From NCBI RefSeq assembly GCF_008974325.1, contig NZ_BKCG01000002.1:124001-188000 (forward strand): DNA of 64,000 bases, in the 5' to 3' direction. Below are positions 51,192 through 60,585 of the stretch, piece after piece (within the stretch, counting starts at the first letter, position 1; each line of letters opens with the position of its first letter). The position numbers and the translations under genes are program-made. The notes under the pieces were generated by a model. That model ran no database searches. It worked only from the letters and a program-made list of their open reading frames with translations, and was not told the DNA's origin. The DNA is from Patiriisocius marinus (lineage in GTDB: Bacteria > Bacteroidota > Bacteroidia > Flavobacteriales > Flavobacteriaceae).

Positions 51192-52502
51192 ATGATTACA
51201 AATAAAAAAAATCAAGCAGGAATTTTATCTAAGCTTGGAATTGAAAGATTAAACCCGATGCAGGAGGAAGCTAAATTAGCAATCCACGCCAGTAATGAGG
51301 TTATTTTATTATCACCAACAGGTACTGGGAAAACGCTAGCTTTTTTATTGCCACTTATTAATGAGCTTGATGTAGAAATTCAAGAAATCCAAACAATTAT
51401 TATTGTTCCTTCACGTGAGTTAGCAATACAAATTGAGCAGGTTTTTAGAGAAATGGGTTCTGGATACAAAGTAAATGCTGTGTATGGTGGCCGGTCTGCA
51501 TCTAAGGATAGAATTGAAATTAATCACAGGCCAGCAGTTTTAGTGGGAACTCCAGGGCGTATTGCAGATCATTTAAGACGTGAAGAGTTTTCAACAGAGT
51601 ATCTTAAAACGTTAGTGCTGGATGAGTTTGATAAATCGCTAGAAGTAGGTTTTGAAGCCGAAATGAGCGAAATAATAATGCTTTTGCCAAATATTGAAAA
51701 AAGGATTTTAACTTCAGCTACGCAAGGAGTTGAAATTCCGAAGTTTGTAGGATTAGTAAATCCTGTGACAATTGATTATTTAGCTGATGCTATTAATAGT
51801 TTAGATTTAAAAATAGTTGAATCTGCTTCTAATGATAAATTAGATACTTTAGTAGATTTAATAGCACATTGCGGTTCTAAAAACGGAATTGTATTCTGTA
51901 ATTTTAAAGATTCTATTCAGCGTGTGAGTGATTACTTAACCGTACATAAAATATCTCATGGAATTTTTCAAGGAGGTTTAGAGCAAAAAGAACGTGAAAG
52001 AGCCTTGTTAAAATTTAGAAACGGTACACACCAGTTGTTGCTTTCCACAGATCTTGCAGCAAGAGGTATTGATGTTCCAGAAATTGACTTTATTGTACAT
52101 TATCATTTACCGTTTAAAGCAGAGGAATTTACACACCGTAATGGACGTACAGCACGTATGAATAGTAACGGAAGTGCTTATGTTTTAAAAGGCGCTAAGG
52201 AGCAATTGCCAGATTTTATTGGGAACCTACCCATTCAAAAATTAGAAAAGGCAAGATTACCAAAACCTTCACCGTGGAGTACATTATTTATATCTGGTGG
52301 AAGAAAAGATAAAATCTCTAAAGGAGATATTGCAGGTTTGTTTTTTAAGCAAGGAAATCTTTCTAAAGATGAAATAGGTATTATTGAATTAAAAGTAGAC
52401 TGTGCATTTATATCGGTTAAAACTAAAGTGCTTTCAGAATTAATTCCTAAAGTGAATAATGTACGATTGAAGAAAAAGAAAGTAAGAGTTTACGAGATAT
52501 AG
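51192..52502 (+). CDS. DbpA-like DEAD-box RNA helicase
   Basis: 436 residues from ATG 51192 (an earlier ATG at 51126 lies before the promoter box). Motifs: I LSPTGTGKT, Ia PSRELAIQ, Ib VGTPGR, II LDEFD (instead of DEAD), III TSATQ, V ARGIDVPEID, VI HRNGRTARM. The C-terminal 75 residues form a DbpA-type RNA-binding domain (STLFISGGRKDKISKGDIAGLF), the module that targets 23S rRNA hairpin 92. So a role in 50S assembly is likely. Monocistronic with a strong terminator. Confidence 0.92.
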   Translation: MITNKKNQAGILSKLGIERLNPMQEEAKLAIHASNEVILLSPTGTGKTLAFLLPLINELDVEIQEIQTIIIVPSRELAIQIEQVFREMGSGYKVNAVYGGRSASKDRIEINHRPAVLVGTPGRIADHLRREEFSTEYLKTLVLDEFDKSLEVGFEAEMSEIIMLLPNIEKRILTSATQGVEIPKFVGLVNPVTIDYLADAINSLDLKIVESASNDKLDTLVDLIAHCGSKNGIVFCNFKDSIQRVSDYLTVHKISHGIFQGGLEQKERERALLKFRNGTHQLLLSTDLAARGIDVPEIDFIVHYHLPFKAEEFTHRNGRTARMNSNGSAYVLKGAKEQLPDFIGNLPIQKLEKARLPKPSPWSTLFISGGRKDKISKGDIAGLFFKQGNLSKDEIGIIELKVDCAFISVKTKVLSELIPKVNNVRLKKKKVRVYEI

Positions 52503-52522
52503 TACACTATATAATTTCATAA

Positions 52523-52560
52523 AATAAAAAAGCCATACTATTTAAATAGTATGGCTTTTT
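52523..52560. terminator. Bidirectional terminator after helicase and dgkA
   Basis: A 34-base perfect palindrome (AAAAAGCCATACTATTT and its complement, 52527-52560) lies between the convergent stops at 52502 and 52578. Confidence 0.88.
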
Positions 52561-52577
52561 TTAATGTGGGTGTTTTT

Positions 52578-52937
52578 TTAAAATTTAGGGATATATATAA
52601 TGCAAGCTATAATAACAGCTCCTATTGCAGCGAAAAAAACAGCTCCTGCGGCAACATCTTTTATGTATCCTATTTTACTGTGATATTCAGGGTGTACAAA
52701 ATTTGCTATTTCTTCAACAGCAGTGTTTAAACCTTCAGCAGCCATAACTATTGAAATAGCTAAAATTTGGAAAACCCATTCAGTACTTGAAATATCAAAC
52801 ACAAATCCAGCAATGGTAATACCTATTGCTATAATTATTTGAACCTGTATACTAGCTTCGTTTTTAATGAGTTTCCAAGCACCAATGCTTGCATATTTAC
52901 AACCCATTAGTCGTTTGCCAATAAATGAATTCCGCAT
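52578..52937 (-). CDS. dgkA: Diacylglycerol/undecaprenol kinase (DgkA family)
   Basis: 119 residues, three membrane helices, and the family motif AAEGLNTAVEEIANFVHPEYH followed by KDVAAGAVFFAAI. In gram-positive bacteria such kinases act on undecaprenol; which lipid is used here is not known. Start overlaps the tpx stop by one base. Confidence 0.93.
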   Translation of the reverse strand: MRNSFIGKRLMGCKYASIGAWKLIKNEASIQVQIIIAIGITIAGFVFDISSTEWVFQILAISIVMAAEGLNTAVEEIANFVHPEYHSKIGYIKDVAAGAVFFAAIGAVIIACIIYIPKF

Positions 52938-53437
52938 TATTTTAAAGCGTTTAATGCAGTTTCATAATCTGGTTCTTGTCCTATTTCAGGAACTTGTTCC
53001 TCGTAAATAATTTTGTCCTTTTCATCAAGTACTATTACAACGCGTGAGTGCAAGTCTGCAAAAGGACCATCGTTAATCATTAGTCCGTAGGTTGAACCAA
53101 AATTACCATTTTTAAAATCACTTAGCATTTCAACATTTTCAAGACCTTCAGCAGCACAAAAACGTGCTTGTGCAAAGGGTAAGTCTCTAGAAATACAAAG
53201 TACTTTAGTATTGTCTAAAGCAGCAGCTTCAGTATTAAATTTTCTTGCTGATGCCGCACAAACTCCGGTGTCAACACTTGGGAATATGTTTAAAATTTTT
53301 CTAAACCCTTTGTAATCTTTTAAGTGTTTTATAGATAAATCTGCTGCACTTAATTCAAATTCTGGTGCGGTTGTATTGTTTTGTGGAAGTTCTCCATTTG
53401 TTGTTACTGGATTTCCTCCTAAAGTTATGTTTGCCAT
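52937..53437 (-). CDS. tpx: Thiol peroxidase (atypical 2-Cys peroxiredoxin)
   Basis: 166 residues with the Tpx signature FPSVDTGVCAASARKFN: peroxidatic Cys60. Resolving Cys93 is in ARFCAAEGLENVE. It reduces alkyl and hydrogen peroxides with thioredoxin, encoded reductase being trxB at 23 kb. Length is standard. One-base overlap with dgkA. Confidence 0.96.
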   Translation of the reverse strand: MANITLGGNPVTTNGELPQNNTTAPEFELSAADLSIKHLKDYKGFRKILNIFPSVDTGVCAASARKFNTEAAALDNTKVLCISRDLPFAQARFCAAEGLENVEMLSDFKNGNFGSTYGLMINDGPFADLHSRVVIVLDEKDKIIYEEQVPEIGQEPDYETALNALK

Positions 53438-53448
53438 TAGATTATAGT

Positions 53449-54933
53449 TTAGTTTGTTGCGATTTCTTTATTTCGTAACATTTTTATTTTTAGATTTAGT
53501 GCTGCAAATAGTAGTGTCATAAACGGGCTAAGCCAATTGAAAATTGCGTATAAAAAATATTCGGCAACGCCTACACCAAGCACGCCACTTTGATACGCTC
53601 CACAAGTATTCCAAGGTATTAGTACAGATGTAACTGTACCAGAATCTTCTAAAGTTCTTGAAAGGTTTTCAGGAGCTAAGCCCTTGTCTTCGTATGCTTT
53701 TTTAAACATTTTTCCAGGAATAACAATTGCCAAGTATTGGTCACTTGCAATAGTGTTTAACCCTAAACAACTAATTACAGTAGTGGCAAAGAGACCAAAA
53801 ACTGACGAAGCCATTGTTAGTAGCGCTTTTGTAATTTTTGCTAAGGCACCAATACCATCCATAATTCCACCAAAAACCATCGCACAGATAATTAAAAGTA
53901 TAGTCCATAGCATACCAATCATACCACCAGCACTAAACAAATCGTTTAGTTTTTCATTTTCAGTTGTAATTGCTGTATCAGTGAAAATGGCTTTCACAAT
54001 CGCACTTAGTTTTGAGTCTGCAATTCCAGCTAAAATTTCTGGTTGAAATATGAAAGAGAAAACTGCTGCTGCAATAACACCAGCCGCCAAAGCAACTAGT
54101 GGTTTTGTTTTAGTTACAATTAAAGCAATTACAATTAGTGGTACAGCAAAAAGCCAAGGTGTAATATTAAATGTATGGTCAATCGTTGCTAATAAACCTG
54201 TTATATCTGCATCACCTGTAGTTTCAATATTTGCACTTATAATACCGAATACAATTAAAGTAATAACAATTGTTGGTACTGTGGTTAATGCCATATAACG
54301 TATGTGCGTAAATAAATCTGTTCCTGCCATTGCAGGCGCAAGGTTAGTAGTATCACTTAATGGCGACATTTTATCTCCAAAATAAGCGCCAGAAATAACC
54401 GCTCCTGCAATCATACCCGGATTGATACCTAAAGCAGTTCCAATTCCAACTAAAGCAATACCTACTGTAGCTGATGTTGTCCAAGAGCTTCCTGTTGCTA
54501 TTGAAATTATTGCAGCAATAATAACTGATGCAGGAAGGAAAATTTCAGGACTTAATACTTGTAAGCCATAATATACCATTGCCGGAATAATACCACTAAC
54601 GAGCCAAGTTCCTGCGAGCGCGCCTACAAGAAGTAAAATCATTACTGGAATAAAAATACTTTTTAGGTTCTCCCAAACTTCAGCAACCATAGTGCTTACG
54701 CCAACTTTATTATAAAAACCAACTATTGCAGCAACACCACCACCCATTAGTAAAATGAGTTGATTTGTATAAGCACCCAACCATTCTTGCCCTTCAACGA
54801 AAAAGATATTAAAAGCTAAAAGCCCCATTAAAATAACCACAGGAATTAAAGCTTCCCAAATGGACAAGTCTTTGTTGTCTATAATGTGTTGGTTTTCAAT
54901 ATCAATCTCACTTAAGTTGTCGTGTTCTTTCAT
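53449..54933 (-). CDS. nhaC: Na+/H+ antiporter NhaC family
   Basis: 494 residues, 11-12 membrane helices. Typical segments are GSSWTTSATVGIALVGIGTALGINPGMIAGAVISGAYFGDKMSPLSDTTNLA and VTSVLIPWNTCGAYQS. NhaC exchangers remove Na+ in return for H+, useful in marine habitat. It starts the unit nhaC, tpx, dgkA (11-base gap to tpx). Confidence 0.95.
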   Translation of the reverse strand: MKEHDNLSEIDIENQHIIDNKDLSIWEALIPVVILMGLLAFNIFFVEGQEWLGAYTNQLILLMGGGVAAIVGFYNKVGVSTMVAEVWENLKSIFIPVMILLLVGALAGTWLVSGIIPAMVYYGLQVLSPEIFLPASVIIAAIISIATGSSWTTSATVGIALVGIGTALGINPGMIAGAVISGAYFGDKMSPLSDTTNLAPAMAGTDLFTHIRYMALTTVPTIVITLIVFGIISANIETTGDADITGLLATIDHTFNITPWLFAVPLIVIALIVTKTKPLVALAAGVIAAAVFSFIFQPEILAGIADSKLSAIVKAIFTDTAITTENEKLNDLFSAGGMIGMLWTILLIICAMVFGGIMDGIGALAKITKALLTMASSVFGLFATTVISCLGLNTIASDQYLAIVIPGKMFKKAYEDKGLAPENLSRTLEDSGTVTSVLIPWNTCGAYQSGVLGVGVAEYFLYAIFNWLSPFMTLLFAALNLKIKMLRNKEIATN

Positions 54934-55267
54934 AATAACAGCTAATATTTACATTGGTTTTCTAAAGAAAAACAAGATTTTTACAGCGAGAAATGTAACC
55001 CTCGAAATAATGCATAGTTTTTCTGAAATAACGCTTTATGACGAATTAATCGCAGGTTAATTATTTCATACTGTAATGTTACGATTTTGTAAAATGGTTT
55101 GCAAATCCTGAGGAATGAGAATTTCAGAAAAATGCTAAAAAGAATAACTTTTATTAAGATTAATGAATTTCAAACAAGGGAATTCAATCTTATAATTAAG
55201 AATTAAATGTATAAAGTATATTCTGAAACATTAATGCCTTTAAAATTTCGGCTTTATACAATGGAAG
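54934..55267. other. Intergenic region of 334 bases, nothing convincing
   Basis: A/T-rich stretch between nhaC and the M1-like gene. I see no open frame with a start, no tRNA and no clear terminator. Only weak promoter-like strings occur: TTACATTTC on the minus strand near 54990 could serve nhaC. Confidence 0.6.
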
Positions 55268-58084
55268 TTAATACCACTCACGAGTAAACAATCCTAAAAG
55301 AGTTTTAGGGGAAAGTGTAATGGTAAATCTAATTTTTTCATCATAATTAGGCATTCCTGGTTCCCAACCCAATGATGAATACATAGGGAAATATAACTCA
55401 AAATAATCTTGAACTAAGTTAACTCTAATTCCAGTGTCAAAAACAGCCTTAGTTCCGGATTGAGTATTGTTCACTAAACCAACATCGCCATAGGCTAAAA
55501 TCCAACGCCAAATCGTAGTGCTCGCATTAACTGTTGTAATCCAATTATTAGCAAATGATGGCTCTAATTGAGACTTAAAACCTCCTTCCGCAACAATTAA
55601 TTGCTGGCTAAATATACCCGTATCTTCACTGCGTCCATAATAAGTATAGTCAAAAAGATAATCGGTTGGGCGATCTAACGAGTAACTGAAAAAGTCTTCA
55701 CCTTCTCGGGAATCATTAAAGAGAAATACTCCTGCAAAAGCCCGAACGTTTAATTGACGGTTGTTAACAAATAACTTTCTGTAATCGAATGTTGCTGAAA
55801 TTTTACTGAATTTTGATGAAATTTGATAATCAACAACACCTCTGTAATAGTTAATTAAATTAGGGTTATTATAAACGTAAGATGCATTAAAAACACTATA
55901 ATTAGGTTCCTGATTAGGATCGTTTGGGTTTTCGTCGCGGTACACATTTACATTTCGTAAATTAATATATTGCTTTTCGTTATTTCTCAAATCTTCATTT
56001 CTAAAAGCAAAAGTTATATATGGCGTAAGGCGTCGATAAAATAAATTTTCGTCGTAGCTGTAATAACTTCCACTAACACCATACCGCATGGCATTTAGTT
56101 TACCGTGTTCTTTTTGGTCTGTAAATTGAATATTACCATTTCCAATAATCTTTTTAGAACGATAACCAAATTGCGGTTCTAATTTATAATGGATTTGTTT
56201 AGGCAATAGGGTTTTGTTGTACAATTTCATTCCAGTTGTAAAACCATCATATAAATTGTATTCAAAAATTGGCATAAAAAACAACTGATTATAACGATGA
56301 TCTTGCGCATCTTGAAACAATCTAAATTGAACAGGTCTATTTAAAATACCACCAATTCTTTTAGTGTTGTTTCTACGGTTGAACTCTGTAATATGTCCTT
56401 CCTGATTTAGTTCAATTTTTTTAACACCTTCAGCAGGAATTCTAACAATTGCAATACTATCAATAGGTAAGGTCCAGTTTTTAAATAATAGGCTGTCATT
56501 TTTTGAGCTAGCGTAAATAGATACAGGCAATTTAGTATTGCGCTTATTTAAAATTTTTAACTCTAGTGAATCACCTTTCTTTTTAACTTTTTTAAGTTTG
56601 AAATCTACAGTTGAGCGTTCCTTAACATAGTCATTAAAAAACCAATCTACAGGTAAATCACTTGTTTCTTCAATTACATTTTTAAAATCTGAACTAGTAA
56701 CTGGTTTTAATGAATAACGCTCGTAAAACGTTTTAATTGATTGATTTAAGGAGCTGTCAGTTAAAAAATCGTCAAGATATTCTAACCCTTTTCCGCCGTA
56801 GTAACTATTCGCAATATTTTTATTAAACTTAATAAGTGAATCCTTAGGAGTAGCAAGTGATTGATGAATGTTGTTACGCGCCATATTTAAATATAGCAAT
56901 GAATACTGATCGTTAAACTCTAAGTCTGAAACGTGCGCCCAATTTATTATCCAGAAATTACTTAAGCTTCCTAAAATTTTCATATTAGGATAATAGGTAT
57001 CCACATATTGAATCATTAAATTAATTTGAATAGCACCAATTAACCAGCTGTCATTTCGAGGGTGGAGTAGTAGCGTATTTTCTAAATACTCTCTGCTCAT
57101 CGTTTTTAGTTGTGCCAAATCATATTCAAAACCATTAGGGAATGGGCTTAAAAAATTTGGTAATTGGTTTAATCCATAAACAGGATTGTTACGGTTGTCT
57201 TCATCGCTAACAATAATTTTTTCGTGAGGATATTTCCCAAGTTTTGAATCTAGAAAATGAACTACTCTATCGGTTAATAATGCTCTGTTTTCAGGAATTA
57301 CTTTTCGTTGGTAAATATTTGTAACGACTTCAACTTTATCAGTTATTATTGATTCAAAACGTTTTGCAACTGATAGAAATAGGGTTGCTTTTACTCTGTC
57401 TTTTCCTTCAAAAGTAAAGGTGTTAAATCCATTAAGAGTTTCATAATGGACTTCATTTAAATTAGAAGCAGGAATAAATTTAGTTGGTGCTGTAATTTTT
57501 ATTCTGAAATTTGAAGGGTTCAAATAAAGATCTTCTACATTTTTATTACTATAAGCTTGCCATCCGTTATTATATACTGCAGGTGATAAATACCAATATC
57601 GTAATTTATAGTTACCATCATTGTCTACTCCATATCCTGTAAATTTATCATCAGCGACTTTTACAGTATAATTAAACTTAATAATATAAGTGTCTCCAGG
57701 TTTAAGTGGAGTGGAGGGTACTACTTTTAAAATATCTACCGCAGTACCATGACTTGTATTTAGTACTTGATTATTTTTTCCTGTTACAGATAAAATATCA
57801 GTTCTACCTCTTTTAGCATCATTTTCAAAATGGAACTTACTGTCATAATTTTCAGCAAAGCGTATGCCTAATGGCGTTTTTTTATTACTAAAGCTATTTG
57901 CCCAATCATTAAAATAAAGAGTATCTAAAATAACCTCAGTATTGTTTTTAAAAGCAACTTGTTGCGCTATTGTGAGTATATGATTTTCTGGATCGAGGGA
58001 AGCCTCAATCGTAATATCGTGTTGTGCGTTTAAATTTATGGCGCAAACCAATAATAATGTTAATATGTAGTTTATTTTTATCAA
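55268..58084 (-). CDS. M1-like pseudo-peptidase fused to an outer-membrane barrel
   Basis: 938 residues. Signal peptide ends INLNAQ. The first 600 residues follow the M1/gluzincin layout (jelly-roll N-domain, LRYWYLSPAVYNNGWQAYSN, then the peptidase-like helices). The HExxH zinc motif is missing: the matching region at about 327-360 reads MSREYLENTLLLH and WLIGAIQINLMIQY, where active enzymes have HExxH and WLNEG. Residues about 600-938 are beta-rich and end in TREWY, as outer-membrane barrels do. So it is probably a surface- or periplasm-facing binding domain tied to a barrel. The start overlaps the nuclease gene's stop by 4 bases. Confidence 0.75.
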   Translation of the reverse strand: MIKINYILTLLLVCAINLNAQHDITIEASLDPENHILTIAQQVAFKNNTEVILDTLYFNDWANSFSNKKTPLGIRFAENYDSKFHFENDAKRGRTDILSVTGKNNQVLNTSHGTAVDILKVVPSTPLKPGDTYIIKFNYTVKVADDKFTGYGVDNDGNYKLRYWYLSPAVYNNGWQAYSNKNVEDLYLNPSNFRIKITAPTKFIPASNLNEVHYETLNGFNTFTFEGKDRVKATLFLSVAKRFESIITDKVEVVTNIYQRKVIPENRALLTDRVVHFLDSKLGKYPHEKIIVSDEDNRNNPVYGLNQLPNFLSPFPNGFEYDLAQLKTMSREYLENTLLLHPRNDSWLIGAIQINLMIQYVDTYYPNMKILGSLSNFWIINWAHVSDLEFNDQYSLLYLNMARNNIHQSLATPKDSLIKFNKNIANSYYGGKGLEYLDDFLTDSSLNQSIKTFYERYSLKPVTSSDFKNVIEETSDLPVDWFFNDYVKERSTVDFKLKKVKKKGDSLELKILNKRNTKLPVSIYASSKNDSLLFKNWTLPIDSIAIVRIPAEGVKKIELNQEGHITEFNRRNNTKRIGGILNRPVQFRLFQDAQDHRYNQLFFMPIFEYNLYDGFTTGMKLYNKTLLPKQIHYKLEPQFGYRSKKIIGNGNIQFTDQKEHGKLNAMRYGVSGSYYSYDENLFYRRLTPYITFAFRNEDLRNNEKQYINLRNVNVYRDENPNDPNQEPNYSVFNASYVYNNPNLINYYRGVVDYQISSKFSKISATFDYRKLFVNNRQLNVRAFAGVFLFNDSREGEDFFSYSLDRPTDYLFDYTYYGRSEDTGIFSQQLIVAEGGFKSQLEPSFANNWITTVNASTTIWRWILAYGDVGLVNNTQSGTKAVFDTGIRVNLVQDYFELYFPMYSSLGWEPGMPNYDEKIRFTITLSPKTLLGLFTREWY

Positions 58085-59319
58085 TGAGTCTTCACAAAAT
58101 TTAAGGTTTGAGGAGAAGACTGTGTTGTTTTTAAATAGTAAATTCCGTCAGCGATTCCTGAAATATCAAACACTTGACGAGATTGATTGTTCAATTCTAA
58201 AGTTGTTATTTTTTGACCAAGTGTATTAAAAACTAAAATTTCAGAAGTAAATAAATGAGAAGGGACTTTTAGGTCTAGTCTAGAATTTACAATAGTTCTT
58301 ACTAATCTTAATTCATTCTCTGTTTGATTTGTAGTAACATCCAGTACTATTTCTTTGTTAGTTTCTAGTGTCATAACAACAGGTAGATGATCACTCATAT
58401 TGTAAATATTATTACGTAATTCCTGACTAAAAGAACCTGTACAATCTGCACTATTAACATCATTATTATAACAGTTTCCATTGTTTCCATAAGCGAAATA
58501 TGTATCAGGTACGTAGCGTAGTTTAGGATTTGTCTGCATATTTTGTGACATCATTATAAAATCGAATCTATCGTCCATTCCTCCTCCAGCTCCGGCACCA
58601 AAACCACCAGAGCTAACACGAGTACTTTGAGTATGTACAGCCTGGAAAGATTCATTATTCCAAGTTCCTGAAACATCAATGGGGTCTACCATTACAACAT
58701 TATTTGTAGGATCAAGTATTTCTTGATATGCAACTTCAGTAGCTCTGTAAACATTAAAATCTCCAGCAAAAAGTACAAATGCATTAGGGTCTAACGTTTC
58801 TAAACTTGTTGTGAATTCCTGTACCATACTTAATCGTAAATTTTGATTTGCAGTACCTTGACTCGATTTTAAGTGAGCTACATATGCTTCAATAATAACA
58901 GGATCAACAGCGGCATCTGCAGTATTAAGTTGTAAAGTGTAGTGATTAATATCGCGAACCGTTGTTTGTAAAACTTCAGTATTTAACAATGTAAATTTGT
59001 CTCTTTTCCAGTAGATTAGTTGTTGTAATTCCGCAGGTCCAGAACCATTAGCTATAAATTGAGCCGCATCATATTCAAGACCTTCACTATTAAGTGATTC
59101 ATTTAAAACGATATCTGCTCCATCTTGGTTTTGTACTTCACAAATCATAAAAATATCTGGCTCGTAGGTGTCGAGAATATTTTTTAGAATTGTTCCTCTG
59201 CCTCCAGGGGATGCTTCAGGAAATTCTAATAAATTATAGAACATCGTTTTAATTGTTTCTTGTGCAGAAACATTAAAACTCATACATAAACCTAGGAATA
59301 ATAGAACAAATGATTTCAT
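58081..59319 (-). CDS. Secreted endonuclease/exonuclease/phosphatase (EEP) with T9SS domain
   Basis: 412 residues. Signal peptide ends FNVSAQ. EEP fold motifs: MICEVQNQDGAD (metal Glu), HLKSSQGTANQ, FAGDFNVYRA (DxN), DDRFDFIMM and the terminal SDHLPVVM. The C-terminal sorting domain runs from KVPSHLFTSEILVFN to TLNFVKTH. It is predicted to be an extracellular nuclease or phosphodiesterase. Translationally coupled to the M1-like barrel gene. Confidence 0.9.
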   Translation of the reverse strand: MKSFVLLFLGLCMSFNVSAQETIKTMFYNLLEFPEASPGGRGTILKNILDTYEPDIFMICEVQNQDGADIVLNESLNSEGLEYDAAQFIANGSGPAELQQLIYWKRDKFTLLNTEVLQTTVRDINHYTLQLNTADAAVDPVIIEAYVAHLKSSQGTANQNLRLSMVQEFTTSLETLDPNAFVLFAGDFNVYRATEVAYQEILDPTNNVVMVDPIDVSGTWNNESFQAVHTQSTRVSSGGFGAGAGGGMDDRFDFIMMSQNMQTNPKLRYVPDTYFAYGNNGNCYNNDVNSADCTGSFSQELRNNIYNMSDHLPVVMTLETNKEIVLDVTTNQTENELRLVRTIVNSRLDLKVPSHLFTSEILVFNTLGQKITTLELNNQSRQVFDISGIADGIYYLKTTQSSPQTLNFVKTH

Positions 59320-59338
59320 AATTAAATGGAGATAATGA

Positions 59339-60028
59339 TTAAAAGTTAGGGCTGTGGTTGTACTTATTATAGAAGCTATTTAAAATTTCTAGAACCTCAT
59401 CCTCAGTATCAACAACGTGAACAAGGTCTAAATCTTTTGGGCTAATGTTCTGATTCTCTTCTAACAAAGTAGTTTTAATCCACTCCATTAATCCGCCCCA
59501 GAATTTTCTTCCCACTAATATTAATGGGAATTTATCAATTTTATGAGTTTGTATTAATGTGAAAGCTTCAAAAAACTCATCGAGAGTTCCCATACCACCT
59601 GGCATTACTACAAATCCTTGAGAGTATTTTACAAACATTACTTTACGAACAAAAAAGTAATCAAAGTCAATACTTTTATCACTATCAATATATGGGTTGT
59701 CATGTTGTTCAAAAGGCAGTGTAATGTTCAAACCTACAGATGTTCCACCGGCAAGATGTGCCCCTTTATTACCTGCTTCCATAATTCCTGGACCACCACC
59801 TGTAATAACTCCATAACCGTTTTCAGTTATTTTTTTAGCAATACTTTCAGCTAGTAAATAATATTTGTGGTCTGGTTTTGTACGTGCAGAACCAAAAATG
59901 GAAACACATGGCCCAATACGGCTCATTTTTTCGTAGCCATTTACAAACTCTCCCATGATCTTAAAAATCGCCCATGAGTCGTTCGTTTTTACTTGATTCC
60001 AGTTTTTAGGTGTTAATTCGTTTCTCAT
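59339..60028 (-). CDS. LOG-family Rossmann protein (TIGR00730)
   Basis: 229 residues. The LOG signature PGGMGTLDEFFEAFTLIQ and GGGPGIMEAGNKGAHLAGG are both present. Family members are 5'-nucleotide phosphoribohydrolases that release a base from a nucleoside monophosphate (cytokinin LOG in plants, PpnN in E. coli). Here it is cytosolic and without an obvious partner. Confidence 0.92.
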   Translation of the reverse strand: MRNELTPKNWNQVKTNDSWAIFKIMGEFVNGYEKMSRIGPCVSIFGSARTKPDHKYYLLAESIAKKITENGYGVITGGGPGIMEAGNKGAHLAGGTSVGLNITLPFEQHDNPYIDSDKSIDFDYFFVRKVMFVKYSQGFVVMPGGMGTLDEFFEAFTLIQTHKIDKFPLILVGRKFWGGLMEWIKTTLLEENQNISPKDLDLVHVVDTEDEVLEILNSFYNKYNHSPNF

Positions 60029-60120
60029 AATTTATGTAATCTTTTTTAGGTATTGCTACAAGCATTGACCTATGTATTTTTTAATTAACCGAAATATAAC
60101 ATCGGTTTTATATTTTGTGA

Positions 60121-60495
60121 TTAAGCATTCACTCCAGTCTTTATAAATATTTCTTGCAATTGTGCATCTATAGGAAATGGTTTTAAAGGCGGAACATTGG
60201 CTCCTCCAGGATTCCCAACGGGAATTTTCCCTACAAACGATTTAACCCCTCCAAAAATTAAACGAGGTATTTGCCCAATAATTTCTTTGCTGCTCTTTAT
60301 CTTAAACCCAAACTGCAACATTTTCCAGTGAACTAGTGTATGCGCGTAAGGATATTTTTGCCCTATAATGTGAGCTCGTTCTAAGTGATTCCAAGCAGTT
60401 GTTAAATTATTACTAGCATATTCATTTTCGAATAAATCTAATTCGCCAGTGAAATAAGGCTTTAAAGCTTTAGGAAGTGTTGTGTAAAATTTCAT
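60121..60495 (-). CDS. DUF3703 domain protein
   Basis: 124 residues: YTTLPKALKPYFTGELDLFENE, the AWNHLERAHIIGQKYPYAHTLVHWKML core and a glycine/proline-rich C-terminus (GNPGGANVPPLKPFPI). This matches DUF3703. Function unknown. Monocistronic. Confidence 0.9.
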   Translation of the reverse strand: MKFYTTLPKALKPYFTGELDLFENEYASNNLTTAWNHLERAHIIGQKYPYAHTLVHWKMLQFGFKIKSSKEIIGQIPRLIFGGVKSFVGKIPVGNPGGANVPPLKPFPIDAQLQEIFIKTGVNA

Positions 60496-60585
60496 ATAGT
60501 TTTATATATAAGTAACTAAAGTTTCAAGTTTTTGAATAATCTAAATTGCTTTAATATTTCAGAAGTAAACTTACTAGCTTTAAAG

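Noticed and set aside
51408-51425. CCTTCACGTGAGTT resembles the parS core
   Set aside because: Only the inner TTCACGTGA matches; the outer arms do not, and it lies inside the helicase coding sequence far from parAB. I found no better parS in the window.
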